Part shown: positions 1 to 22,800 of the stretch, one piece after another
Layout of the letters: every line of letters starts with the position of its first letter
Position numbering within the stretch: the stretch's first letter is position 1
Assembly: GCA_911728435.2 (NCBI GenBank)
Contig: OU452206.1
Coordinates: 8,276,297 to 8,340,296, forward strand
Source: Apoderus coryli
Taxonomy: Eukaryota; Arthropoda; Insecta; Coleoptera; Attelabidae
DNA: 64,000 nucleotides
Direction: 5' to 3'
The notes under the pieces: generated by a model
What the model saw: only the letters and a program-made list of their open reading frames with translations
Told to the model about the DNA's origin: nothing
Databases searched by the model: none
Position numbers and translations under genes: made by a program

Positions 1-267
1 AATAATAGGTAAGTACCGGGTGGTCCGTTTAAGAGGGACCACTGCCTTATCTGAGAAACTATGAACAGTACAACAAAAAGTTAAATAGAAACTTTTGTTG
101 GGTTAACTTTATTTTTTTATTTATTTAATTTTTAAAGATTTTATTATTATTTTAAATAGCACAACCTATATATTGATACATATTTAGACAGAGCCCTAAT
201 AGGCTAAGTCAACGATATATAATAGTATGGGGTTTACAGGCACCGTTTACAATTTATTCTCGTTTAC

Positions 268-898
268 AGAAGAACAAATATACATAACTGCTGTACTTCG
301 GTCAAAAGAACTGTTACTGTAATTTGAAAAATCACAGTGTCGCCATATTTGGCATTTAATTAATTTTCTCCTTTTTTTCAAATGCACACCGCTGTATATT
401 ATGTCCGATATAAATGAACCATTCAAAGACAAATTCAATGATATATATCATGCGGTGCCTTCGAGTCACTGTTTCTAAAATATCAATGGTGTAACCGTTT
501 CACCAACAAGTCAATTTTATATTTTAGCAATAGGGTGTTTGGAAAAGAGTTGTCTCAATTGGAAAAAATTACAGTACCTTACTACCTTACCTAAGATACA
601 ACTCTACAGAAGATTCTGTCAAGATATCAGTTTTATACGGAAATAATAAACTAAAAATGTCGACAGGTTAGTCCTGGTTTCACCACTGATATTTTAGAAA
701 CAGTAACTCGAGGGCACCGCATGATATATATCGTTGAATTTGTCTTTGAATGGTTCATTTATATCTGACATAATATAGAGGGGTGTGCATTTGAAAAAAA
801 CGAGAAAATTAATGAAATGCCAAATATGGTAACACTGTGTGATTTGTCAAATTACAGTAACAGTTCTTTTGAGAGAAGTACAGCATTTATGATATTTT
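268..898. repeat. Long inverted repeat (foldback element) in Aladin 3' intron
   Basis: Two arms of about 220 bp (roughly 275-496 and 676-895) are near reverse complements around a loop of about 180 bp. Matching landmarks include GGTGCCTTCGAGTCACTG in the left arm against CAGTAACTCGAGGGCACC in the right arm. A CACCCTGTATA-type end, typical of Tc1/mariner-like elements, follows at 922-932. The short ORF on the minus strand here is an accident of the repeat. Since the Aladin 3' exons are not in the window, this sits in an Aladin intron. It is probably a non-autonomous foldback DNA transposon. Confidence 0.75.
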
Positions 899-1234
899 TT
901 TCTATCCTTTGAGTTTGAATCACCCTGTATATTTATTTGTAAACCTACCGACCTATTATATCACTTTTTTTTAATCAAAAAATACCTTAATGTTAAAATT
1001 TCAAAAGGAAAAACATAGTTGATCCAGGGGTTACGGTCGACGAAACGTCGCGGCATACAAATTTTCTGCTTAAGTGTTGCTTTCGCTTACTGTTGAAATA
1101 AGTAATTAGATTTTCTACATACAACAGATCAATATTGTCAAAACAATTCAATTATTGTTGATTTGTTCATTCAGCATAACGTTTTTTTTTTTAATTCTAC
1201 AAATCACATTAACTTCCCTTTTTTGGACTCTCAC

Positions 1235-2695
1235 CTGGTTAGACGAAGATTCACTATCGCTAGTAAATACTAAATCACTCTTTACTATCACTCCGTAAAT
1301 AACTGGTTCGTTATTTGTAGCAAACAGCAGAGTAGTTCCACAATTACACCAACAAGCCGACTGAACTCTACCTGAGAGTACAGTCCAACGTTCGCATTCC
1401 CAGTTTCTACAATCCCATACTCTAAAAAAATATTAATTTATTATAAACAAATAAGTTATGATTGACTAATGTTATGGGTTTACCTACCTAAACACTAAGC
1501 TATCGGAACAACTAAATAGCTTTTCGCCTGTAGGTGACCATTTTACCAGAACATTACCACATCCGCCAGGTCTTTTAAGTACTCCATTTGTTCCCATTTC
1601 GGGATCCCACACTAAAATAGAATTGTCACAACCAGCGACAGTTACTAATTTATCTCCTTTTGGTGACCATGCCAAGCTTATAACAGGCGTGTGGTCAGAT
1701 TTTTTTAATATAATTGCATTACTCACTGAAGGCCGCGAAACCTAAAAGGTACAAGTAAAATTAATAAAAAAATTGAGTTTACTAAGCAAATAGTTATTAT
1801 ATAGAACTTTGAAGTTATTTTTTTGTCCAATAGTGACATAATGTGATGTAGAAATATGTCATAAATCGTAAGCTGGATCAATTTTGAATGAATAAAAAAA
1901 GGTAACTTGCAGATATAATCTAAACTCTCAATAGTGGTCAAGTTTAGAACCATAAGAGAACTTACTAAGGAACTGGGATCGATATTCCAAATTATAACGC
2001 CTTCTTCATGTCCTACTGCAATTTCATTATTTGAAAGTGGTCTCCAAGCTACACAAGTCACATTTTTCTGTTGCCTACACCTTAACAAAGGATTATAATT
2101 ACTTTCGCTACTATATATTCTGACACTGTCATCACAAGTAACTACCGCCAACTTTGTATAATATGGATGCCAAGCGATAAATCTTAATGTACTATTTTGC
2201 CAGTTACAAGTTTGACCAAACTGGCTTATTAACATTTGTGTAGTATACCTCACATTTGGATTAAACAGCAGTTTTAATTTATTGATGTATTTTAAAATAT
2301 CCAGGGCCATACTGGCTGATTTTGATATGGCTAATCTATTATGTGATTTAGCTAGTCTTAAAACTTCAATAAATCCTTGCTCATAATAAACTTGTGTTAG
2401 TTGTTTCAGAAATGAAACATTAACAGGTAAAAAAAGAGCTTTTCCTTCATCTCCTGAGGATACTGCATGTAGTTGATCACGAGTGATATGAATCTTTGGG
2501 TGTTTTTCTAGCTAAAATTCAAAAATGTATACTGTTACATGTTATCATAAGTTAATCAACACAAAACAAACTTACAGAGTTTGTAAATGAATTTATGTTT
2601 GCAACATCAACGTTCATAGAATGAACTCTTCCATTAACTTCACATAAAGTGATTTCGCCTTCATTAGGTGATTCAAAGTCTAAAAGCGTCCTCAT
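1235..2695 (-). CDS. AAAS: Aladin, WD40-repeat nucleoporin (3' end off window)
   Basis: Four exons read on the minus strand: 2576-2695 (start ATG at 2693-2695), 1966-2511, 1488-1741 and 1235-1421. All junctions have GT-AG sites and compatible phases, giving 369 codons so far. The protein begins MRTLLDFESPNEGEITLCEV. WD40 blades follow, e.g. LRFIAWHPYYTKLAVVTCDD, VTCVAWRPLSNNEIAVGHEE and ISLAWSPKGDKLVTVAG, and then the Aladin-type VWDCRNWECERW segment. Aladin is a scaffold nucleoporin of the nuclear pore; human AAAS mutations cause triple-A syndrome. After the 1235 donor (CAG/GTGAGAG) no C-terminal exon is visible down to position 1, so the last exon(s) lie outside. The start lies 976 bp from the divergent zinc-finger gene. 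Identification rests on the blade order plus the CRNWECERW segment. Confidence 0.88.
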
Positions 2696-3671
2696 TGTTT
2701 TACCAGTTCTTATTATTTATTACCTACTTATTATATCAAATATGAATTGACTTCTCTATAATTTCTACCAAGTTGTCGTTATTTTAAATTATTTTTGCGT
2801 GGTTAGGTTAGTTAAGTTAATTGACATTTGCATTCGCTCAGCTGATAGATGTCAGTTCATAAAAAAAAAACCTCAGAAAAATAAAATTATAGATATTTTT
2901 CTGAGGACAGTTTTGATACCTCGCTTCTCTTGTTCGTTCTTCTTCCTTTGATACGGCCTCCTCCTATTTAATAGAAAACCACTGAAATGTATACTACGTA
3001 CATAGATAAACAAACAATGCTACATAGTATACATTTCACTGTAGAAAACAGTCAGCGTGGCTATTCTTGAAAACCGGGGAGTAGAACGATCGAGAGCGAG
3101 GCGGTTACTCTAAAACTCAGTTTCCGTTGCTCTGAAACTCAGTTTCTGTTTAAGCGCGTTCACACAAATTTGCTCTGAAGAAGCTGACAGGATAATCAGC
3201 GGAACGTTAAACGCGATTAAACTGAAACTACTTTGAGAGCAGAGAGAAAGTTTAATTAGCAAGTGATTAAAAATTGTTTCTCCAATTTTTGGACTCCTGT
3301 AGCAAGTGATTATGTTACAATAGTTCAGTTGAACTAACATGTAGGATACCCGCAGGTATTATATCTCTGAGGATACCGCATCACATACCGCCTCATGTAT
3401 AACTAACCTCATTGCTTGCTGAGCTAAGGGGCACTTCACGTAAGTACTTCATAATCACAAGTTACTGATTTACGATCACGAACATATATCACGAACCTGA
3501 ACGCCATTTTCTATTTTCTCTTGTGGTTAACTGTATTGAAGTGGACATACGTTTCTTTAATCGTCTTACAAATAATAATATTAAACGTGTGTGTTTTCTA
3601 GATAATCCAATGTTTAGGTTGATGTAAGGAATAACAATTTAAGAAATACATCATAGATTAAATAAATTATA
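2696..3671. promoter_or_regulatory. Head-to-head intergenic promoter region with a palindrome and a MITE fragment
   Basis: This region separates the Aladin start (minus) from the zinc-finger gene start (plus), so it must hold both promoters unless further leader exons exist. It contains a hairpin (CCTCAGAAAAATA at 2871-2883, inverted at 2894-2906). It also has a fragment around 3059-3110 (TTCTTGAAAACCGGGGAGTA) matching the repeat at 16,550 and the MITE at 26.8-27.4 kb. No convincing TATA box was found. Confidence 0.5.
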
Positions 3672-13778
<10,107 letters not shown>

Positions 13779-14392
13779 GAGCTCTAATTATGTGCTCATA
13801 ATATTGTTGATTATATTTCGTCGCTATTGTGTAATTTTTTTCAATAATTTTTCACAAATTTTGATAACTGCGACTTTTTGTGGCAATTCATTTTTTATCA
13901 TCCCTTAAATCAAATACATAATTAATATTTGCTATACCTATCACAATTCCCACAAAGTACAAATAACCTAACTACTATGACCCGAGAGTTATAGTCCATG
14001 TTAAATTGCAGGTCTCGTAACGAAACCTAACTAGCTTTTTTAGCTTTTTGAGGGTCTCCGAATTAACAAATGAGGGAAATAATACCTAATTTCCAAGACG
14101 TCAAATTCTTTGTTACAGAATACCAAAAAATGAAACAATTCACGTAAGAACTATTTCACCATCGATGCAATAAGAAAGTGAGAGGTATTTTAAAAAAGAT
14201 CTTAATATTTATAAATAAAAATATGTTATTTGACTATATGAATAAAAAAATATAATCGCCGTGTCGTATATTATTTATTTTAATTAAAATTATTGATAAC
14301 AAAAATTATTATATACTTATGTATATAAAAAAAAAGCATTAAAAAAATAACAAACTCCTAATATTAATGAAAATACTTAATGATAAAACGAA

Positions 14393-16334
14393 TTACTTGA
14401 CAGGCTGTTTAAATCGCTCTAGTCTGGCTTGCGCTTTCTCACTGGACGATATTCCATTGTTATTTGCTAAACCAAATCTTTGTTTTCTTTTTTCTAACAA
14501 TGATTGTTTCTCTAAATCTGTCATTACAGATGAAACCGATTGTCCGAATCTGGCAGCTCTTTGCTTCAGAACATCAAGACTAGGTTTCTGAAAACAATAG
14601 GAGCATAAATTGACATGAAACACGTTCAATATTCACAACAAACAACGTAACAATAAAGAAAATATAAACGATAATTACTTTTTATTTTAAACGGTGCCTA
14701 CTAGAATACAAAAAAAAATAATATACCAATTCGGTGTCCGCAACTAAGAGGTCAATCCGTTAAACGGTATAATATGAGAATCAATATTAGGACTTTTATC
14801 ATGTATTTGTTCAAGTCAAACCCTGTTTGATCACAGTTTAGAAGATTAGAAACTGATATTTCTAAATAAATCGAATAATTGGTTAAGATATTTTAACGAA
14901 TGTTTTCAGTGTTTATACGTTACATCAACCTGCCGTAACTGTTACCTATTGGAGGTTCTTAAATACAGAAATACAAGATTTTCAGAATCACAGACTGCAT
15001 ATTATATTACAATTGATAAAAATATCCCTAACATCCTATCACTGTTGAATTATTTTCGTGTATATAAACTTTCACGAGATCCGCTAAACTAAAACTGAAT
15101 TTAAACTGACCCAATAAAAATTTCAAGAAAACCACATTTTCGAGGATATCTTTGAAAGTGTATAAGGTATATTCGCTTTATTATTTTAAAAAGAATGCCT
15201 ACCTATTTACCTATGCCGAGAGAAACATATTTTGTGATATTTGGCATTTTAACATGAGATGCGTGTACTAATGCTATTTATTGACACCAATAGCTTTTTA
15301 AATTATCTGAAAATGGTTAATCTATCCGAGTTTCCCATCTTATATCATACAACGACCAATTACAAGTCTTTAATAATAACACTTAATATGTCATTGATAT
15401 TTAGAAATAAAAATACTTACAGCATTGTTTAATGAAATATTCCCATTACTTGTTGTACTTGATACAGAAGATCCGAACCTTTCTGCTCTAACCGCTTTTT
15501 TAGCTTCATCAGTTAATGCTGATACACCAAACTTTTTCGCCCTCATCTCTAATCTCTAAAAATTCGGAATATTAATTGTTAATATTACTATTAATAAACT
15601 ATATATTTACCTCTTTGGCTGACAACTCAGATAATTTGACGACTTTTTTTTCATCATCCTTGGTGACTTCTACTGTTTCCTCGGGTTTCTTTATAGGGTC
15701 TACACTTACATTATCATTAACACTTCTATTCAATACTACTTTTTTTGCTGGACATGATTTTAAAACATCTGTATGATTTGTATCTAACTTTCGCTTTTGT
15801 GTATTCGGTGAATCGTCCAACTCCTTATCGATTTCATTTATTACTGATTCAGTTGTATCTAAATGTTCATCGTCGTCATCCTAGTAACAAAAAACAATAA
15901 ATTAATTGATTTTCCATGGGGACTAATGCAATGATGAAGCAAAAGATGATCGAAATTTAAGCTTTAGTGATTAGTTAAGTATTAAAACTAACTAACTACC
16001 ATCTAACTCTAAAAATGTATAGGTATTTAGACTAATACTACCATAGCTGGTAATAACAGAAACACACTTACGTTTAGTAAGTCTTCTTCAATATCATCTA
16101 TAGAATCTCCGCCACTTTTATCAGACGATTTGGAAAGTGCAAATTGTAGCCTTTCAACTAATTCATTTTTGTTACCAACAGTACTTAAGCCACGTTGTTT
16201 AAGCTCTTTTTTTAAATCGGGAACCTAAGACAAACTTTCTGATTTCTAAGGATAATTAACAAATGAATATATGTACATACCTTAAGCTTTGATACATCTG
16301 ATTCACTTAAATTCAATAAAGATGTATCTGCCAT
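14393..16334 (-). CDS. SARNP: SAP domain-containing ribonucleoprotein (SARNP/CIP29, Tho1-like)
   Basis: Five exons: 16281-16334 (ATG at 16332-16334), 16072-16224, 15611-15880, 15421-15555 and 14393-14587. All introns are phase 0, giving 268 aa. Residues about 10-50 form a SAP domain (VSKLKVPDLKKELKQRGL, then NKNELVERL). A long acidic, charged linker follows. The C-terminal half has the family's repeated RAxRFG motifs: RAKKFGVSAL, RAERFGSSVS, RAARFGQSVS and RKQRFGLA. SARNP/Tho1 associates with the TREX mRNA-export machinery and the helicase DDX39B and binds nucleic acid; that role is carried over from the family. The gene converges on the zinc-finger gene with 614 bp between stops. Length and motif order match the family well. 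Confidence 0.9.
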
Positions 16335-16537
16335 GTCGTATAATAATTATTAGACTTAAATTTCAAAAGTATTACTATTACTCTATAATAGAAAATATGA
16401 CAAACTTACGAATAAACAATCACAACAAGCTTTTAGCACAGAATAACCATTATGTGCTTTTAGTTTGAAGTTTTACTCAAAGCATTGACATTTGCCTTTC
16501 TAAAATGACAATTGACAGATGGCGTTATGCTTCTACA

Positions 16538-16720
16538 ACCTCAGGGCTATTCTTGAAAACCGGGAAGTAGAACGATCGATCTAAGCGAGGTACAGCATAC
16601 TAAATTAGTACAGCGCTGCCTCCGTCCTCTCGATACATTAGTTTTCAAGAAGAAATCCCCAGATCAATGGGCTCACATGACATAATCACTTACCGCTCAC
16701 CTCACTAGCATTTTGGTAAA
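16538..16720. mobile_element. MITE fragment related to the 26.8-27.4 kb element
   Basis: CTTGAAAACCGGGAAGTAGA and AACGATCGATC are followed by GCTCACCTCACTAG near 16,706. These match the ends and subterminal parts of the element at 26,833-27,378 and a smaller piece at 3059-3110. It lies 200 bp upstream of the SARNP start, so it may form part of that promoter region. No coding potential. Confidence 0.6.
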
Positions 16721-16780
16721 CCTGCATTGAAATTGTACATGTGTCCGCGCATCACCTCAATAACACCTTTATTGATCACC

Positions 16781-17605
16781 TACGGTCAGACACAACTAGG
16801 TTGCCAAGTTAAAACGTTAAAACCTCAGAAAGATATTTTTTTAACTGTTAAAATTATCATTGATAATAGAGCATTTTGAGGATAATTTCTCATTTAAGTG
16901 TTATGCTTAATCTAATTTCCTTTGACTAATAAAATTTACTTTTAAATTCTAAGTGAGAAAACAGCTTTTTGGGAACCATTTGAAAAGTTTAATTCTAAAT
17001 AACAAAATTTTAGTAGCAAAACGCGCTAAATCGTTCTAATTTGCTTTTTTATGCTTAATCTAATTTCTTTAGACTAATAAAATTTACTTTTAAATTCTAA
17101 GTGAGAAAACAGCTTTTTGGGAGCCATTTGAAAAGTTTAATTCTAAATAACAAAATTTTAGTAACAAAACGCTATAAGTTTTAAGAGGTGCATATAGAAG
17201 TATCAGGAGAGCATTTTTGTTAGTTAAAATCTCATTTTCTAAAAATCGCGATTTCGTACCAGGAACACATAAGTTTAAAGAGGTGAATATAAAGTATCAG
17301 GAGAGCATTTTTGTTAGTTAAAATCTCATTTGCTAAAAATCGCGATTTCATACCAGGAACACATAAGTTTAAAGAGGTGAATATAAAGTATCAGGAGAGC
17401 ATTTTTGTTAGTTAAATCTCATTTTCTAAAAATCGCGATTTCGTACCAGGAACACATAAGTTTTAAGAGGTGCATATAGAAGTACGGTCAGACACAACTA
17501 GGTTGCCAAGTTAAAACGTTAAAACCTCAGAAAGATATTTTTTTAACTGTTAAAATTATCATTGATAATAGAGCATTTTGAGGATAATTTCTCATTTAAG
17601 TGTTA
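16781..17605. repeat. 123-bp perfect direct repeats around a two-family tandem array
   Basis: The 123 bp at 16,781-16,903 recur without a visible difference at 17,483-17,605. Between them lie two tandem families. Family A has two copies (16,904-17,050 and 17,051-17,172, starting TGCTTAATCTAATTTC). Family B has a period of about 93-96 bp with three full copies and a partial one (17,173, 17,269, 17,363 and 17,456; AGTATCAGGAGAGCATTTTT in each). No coding frame. This could be a satellite-like block, a recent segmental duplication or a small LTR-type element; terminal TG..CA is absent, which argues against the last. Confidence 0.85.
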
Positions 17606-17739
17606 AATTTGTAAAGAAAGTGAGTATAACATTGATCCTTTCACAACGAACTTTCCTTGTCAAAGTATTGATTTTTTTTGAATATAGTCACTTAATTATA
17701 TTCATAGATAAGTTCAATGGTTTTTGAGGGTTGAGTGAA

Positions 17740-18470
17740 AATGGCTGATATTGGGTGGTGAATCATATAATATATAGAGGAATATTCGCTTAAAACCGTA
17801 AGCGCATCCGATTGCGCAATTATGAAAGGCAAATAGAGAAACCGCCATTTTGATGTAGTTTTGTTGCTAACTTATTTCCTTGCCTTCTAATTTTTATACT
17901 ATAAATGTTTAGAGGACACAAAATTAATATATGGTGGTGTAAAAATATTAGAATAATCTAACATTTTTCTATATCATTATCATTGTCTTTAAAAGTCATT
18001 ATGAAAGAGATATGATAAAATTGTTGGTTTTATTACTACCAAATTATATGTAATTTTCACACGCAATATATTTTCTATATCGTAATTGAGGCATTGTCTT
18101 TATAAAAACAATGATTGAGGTAAGAATAGCTTTTCCCACATAAAATACTACATTTATATACCATATAATATTATAAGCCTTATATTTTGTATTCATATCA
18201 CAATAAGCTGTGTTATTAAATTATACGTAGAGTTTATGGTGACATTATACAAACAATGACGTTTTTATACCAATTATATTATTATTATAACTTTTCCAAA
18301 GCTCATTAAGTATTTTTTAAGACTCCCCTGTAATAGAACATCAAAATGGCCGCGCGCTATATTCAGAGATATGAAGAGTGGGGAGAATGAGCATCAACTT
18401 GCGCAATTTTCTTATCACGGGGCCGCCATCTTCTAGCTTAGGCTTACAGGGTATGGTCAAACTGTTGATT
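17740..18470 (+). repeat. Dispersed repeat, copy 1 (copy 2 at 22,960-23,480)
   Basis: Shared segments in the same orientation include GAGAAACCGCCATTTTGATG, CTTCTAATTTTTATACTATA and GACTCCCCTGTA, with copy-specific insertions. This copy lies between SARNP and Hsp90; the second is inside an Hsp90 intron. It is a non-coding interspersed repeat of unknown class. Confidence 0.7.
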
Positions 18471-18479
18471 CAGGTAACA

Positions 18480-19864
18480 TTTAATATTGGAAATATGCGA
18501 TATTCATCATTCTTTACTACAGAAATTATTTATGGAATGAACATAATAAGATAGATAGATTTTATCTATTGTAGTATAACATACTTACCCGGGTTCGATC
18601 AACAACCACACAAGTATCCTCTTTTCCAATTACATCTACGTTGTGTGTTGTGTAACATTGTCACCCTTTTCAATACTACTTACCCAGATTACACACGACA
18701 TAGGCAATTTAATTTGTTTAAGATAAGTAATAAGAGGAAATGAGAGGAAAAAGCTCGGCAGAGAAACCCTGCTCAATTCCAGAATACCTTATGCTATAAA
18801 AATGTATAATAATCAAACAACTGTCTTCATATTAATGGTGTTAATATAAACAAAAATTGTGTGTATGGCCCGAATGTTTTTTTTTTCTATTTCTTTCATA
18901 CAATAAATATGGAATGTCTGGTATGGTTGCGTAGATATTAAATGCCGTACAAATTATAATTTTGGTATGGTACAGGATTTAACAGCACAGCACTACTCCT
19001 ACACTTGAACACTAATGAACGGATATCCTTAAACTACGCAATAAACACTAAACGGCGCTAATGGCGAGTTTGTGATACCCTGCATATGTAAAATAAAGCT
19101 TTAACAAATTTATTCTGAACCATTCAACTTTTATTTGGGACACTTTTTTCTAAAACGTCAAATGAAAAAGTTAAGGGGGTACATTTATAACCAGACACTA
19201 GGTACATAAAAGGTGTGGTGTAACGCAATAACGTTTAAAGTTGTATGGAGTCAGTAGTTGTAATTTTTAAAATTATAAAACTATTTGGCAATGAATACAT
19301 GTATTGAAAATAGCTTCTTTAAACCACTTATTACCTATTAAAGCTCTGCAATAGGTATGGGGTCACTTGAGTTACTCCCACGACCGCATGTAGTAGCTAG
19401 ATTGGTTGACTAATAATAGAAGAGTACAGAAAAATAATTACTCTTCATAAATATCCAAAGCACTCATTCGTCATTAGGTAGATACATTCGTATAGAATAG
19501 ATTAGTGCCAAGTAAGGACGAGACGGTGTAGTGCTAATCAGTGTTCAGAGCTCGTGACCCTACTCATATTTATCGCTTGTAAAGACAAAATTAAACTGGG
19601 AGAGCAGTAAACATACCTTATAATAAAAATCTTAAATTTAAAAAATGAAAACTAAAACTATATGGATCATTATTTTTTATTTAACCAAATACTTTGTAGC
19701 TGGTTTTTACAACTGCACACAGCCTTCTACACTGTTAAAATTAAGTAGTAAAAAAAAATTAACCTAAAAGTAATTTTACAAAAATCAGTATAAAACAGAA
19801 AAATAATTCCATTATATATAAAAAATAAATACGAAATTACTTTAGGAAAGAGTTAAGATTAGAT
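18480..19864. other. AT-rich intergenic stretch and Hsp90 3' UTR
   Basis: I see no gene here. The right-hand few hundred bases should be the 3' UTR of Hsp90 (minus strand); TTTATT (AATAAA on the minus strand) occurs at 19,676-19,681. The rest is AT-rich with short homopolymer runs. Confidence 0.5.
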
Positions 19865-22800
19865 TTAATCAACTTCCTCCATTCTTGAAGCATCCTCAAC
19901 GTCTCCACCTTCAGCAGCTGGTGCATCACCACCACTTGGGGCTTCTTCCGTTAACATGGCTTCCTCCTCATCAATACCCAAACCCAATTTGATCATTCTG
20001 TAAATTCTTGAAGCGTATACTTGCGGTTCATCAAGGGTAAATCCGGAACTCAACAACGCAGTTTCACACAACAAGATCACCAAATCTTTAACTGCTTTAT
20101 CGTTTTTGTCAGCTTCAGCCTTCAATCGCAAACTATCAATGATTGCATGGTCTGGATTAATTTCCAAATGCTTCTTGGCTGCCATGTAACCCATGGTCGA
20201 AGTGTCTCGTAACGCTTGAGCTTTCATTATGCGTTCCATGTTAGCACTCCAACCATATTGGGATGTTACAATACAACATGGTGATTCGACTAAACGGTTG
20301 GATACAACAACTTTTTCAACCTTGTTGTCTAAGATGCTCTTCATTACTTTACAGAGACCCTCGAATTTGGCTTTATCTTCTTCACGTTTCTTCTTTTCTT
20401 CTTCATCTTCTGGCAATTCCAATCCTAAAAACAAAACAAAATAAATAAGTAAATCATAGAATAAAGTTGTTTTTGGAATAACCAGATATTAAGTTGACAT
20501 TAATAAGAGCAATAAATTTTTACTAACTTATATGCAAAATCATGAATTGAAATATTTAAGTATAAATACATATATATGAATTACCTTCTTTGGTGACGCT
20601 GACTAACGCTTTACCATCATATTCTTTCAATTGTTGTACAACGTATTCATCGATGGGTTCAGTCATGTACACAACTTCAAAGCCACGTTTCTTCACACGT
20701 TCAACAAACGATGAATTAGCAACTTGTTCTTTGCTTTCACCAGTAATATAGTAAATAGATTTTTGATTTTCCTTTATACGACTAACGTAATCTTTTAAAG
20801 AACATGCTTCATCACCACTAGCTGATGTGTGAAAACGAAGCAAATCAGCCAATTTAGCTCTATTTTGCGAATCTTCGTGAATTCCTAGTTTCATATTCTT
20901 AGAGAATTGTTCATAAAACTTCTTATAACCGTCTTTATCTTCAGAGAGTTCTTCGAACAACTCTAAACATTTTTTAACGAGATTCTTCCGGATTACTTTT
21001 AAAATCTTGTTTTGTTGCAACATTTCTCGAGAAATGTTTAATGGTAAATCTTCTGAATCGACTACACCTTTGATGAAATTAAGATATTCGGGAATAAGTT
21101 CCTCACAGTTATCCATAATGAATACTCTGCGAACGTATAGTTTAATGTTGTTCTTTCGTTTTTTATTTTCAAACAAATCAAATGGAACACGTCGTGGTAC
21201 AAATAGCAACGCTCTAAATTCCAATTGACCTTCAACGCTAAAGTGCTTTACAGCCAAGTGATCTTCCCAATCGTTGGTAAGTGATTTGTAAAACTCACCA
21301 TACTCTTCTTGGCTAATATCATCTGGATTTCGTGTCCAAATTGGTTTTGTTTTATTTAACTCTTCATCTTCAGTGTATTTCTCTTTGATTGTTTTCTTTT
21401 TCTTTTTATCTTTCTCTTTATCCTCATCTTCATCTTCTCCTACATCTTCAATCTTTGGTTTATCCGTGTCTTTCTCTTCTTCAGTCTCTTTTTTCTCTTC
21501 CTCTGCTTCATCATCGCTCAATTCCTTTTCGCGTTCCTTTTCTACTACTAGTTTGATTGGGTAGCCAATGAATTGAGAGTGTTTCTTTACGATTTCTTTA
21601 ATTTTGTTCTCTTCCAAGAACTCAGTTTGATCTTCTTTGATGTGCAAGATGATCTTGGTTCCTCTTCCTGTAACAAGAAAAACATCGGTTTAATATTGAA
21701 GATTGGGACAAGAAACCGACCATAACATAACCTTAAACTGCATTTATATTATATAATTGCAACAAGAGGATTTAGGTTTATTTTAAAAAGGCTTTACACC
21801 AATTTTATAATTTGCTATATTTGTACGTAGAAATAGCTTGAAGTTGAAGTTATTGATAAGTTTTTACATAAAATTAAAAAAAAAAAAACATTGAAAGACA
21901 AAGTTTGAATTGTTGATTTACCTCTTACATTATTCTTAATGTAAAATTTATTTGTTAATTTAGAAAACTGCATGGCAAAAAGTTAAGTTTAATGTACGCA
22001 AAACCGAACATGGCACGCACATCTTCGTAGTAAATATAAAACTTCAAAAAAAGAAACAAGAAGGGCCGTAGAGTAAAATATTAGGTACAGATTTATTCGT
22101 GCTTTAATCAGCTTCTCTTTTCATCTGTTTTGCAATATAATAGCTATCAACTCATTTTCGTCATCATTATTGCTACTAGTCTCATACAGATTAGATATTG
22201 CTTTAATAATTAAGTACGATAGGTAGTTAAATTTATAATCGTATAGTAAACAAAATATATCACAAACTCTTTGCCACAAAATAGAAAAAACACATACATA
22301 TTTATGCAGTTTACTGTCACACAACAGTTGTCTAGTGTCAGGTATACGGCGAACATTATTATCAATTCTGTTTTCTTATCAGTGTTGTTCGCATGCTTTT
22401 TTTTTTCGTACTAGATGGCGCGTCAATTTCGTACTAGATTTACAAGTGTCTTACTAGATTTACAATTTCCTTAAATCTAAGTAATCTCGAGTAATTGTAA
22501 TCTTGCTTGTTTAATGTAAATAAATCACTTTTTCTAAAAAAAAAAACCTTTGATGAATTATTTGTTAGGTTAAATGAGATCTTTCTTTCTTTGTTCTCTT
22601 ATTTGACCTCTTCCTTGCTGATTCAGATGCACATGGTTAGATAAGATGACAATAAAGTCTCACTTCTTCTTCTTCGATCTATTAGCTATTTCGTTAGAAT
22701 ATTTGGTTTTCCTTGAGTTAGGGGATAAATATTGATTTCATTAAAAACGTACTAGAATCTAGTACGGTTTTTACTAGAATATCGTTCCGGCGTATTAACG

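Noticed and set aside
247..438. 63-aa minus-strand ORF
   Set aside because: It lies within one arm of the long inverted repeat and its counterpart in the other arm is not open.
16781..17605. CRISPR-like array or LTR retrotransposon
   Set aside because: Units are contiguous without spacers and the host is a eukaryote; the 123-bp repeats lack TG..CA ends, primer-binding site and any coding region.
20021..21564. Open frames on the plus strand opposite Hsp90 exons
   Set aside because: They are antisense shadows of the Hsp90 coding exons with no family features and no splice context.
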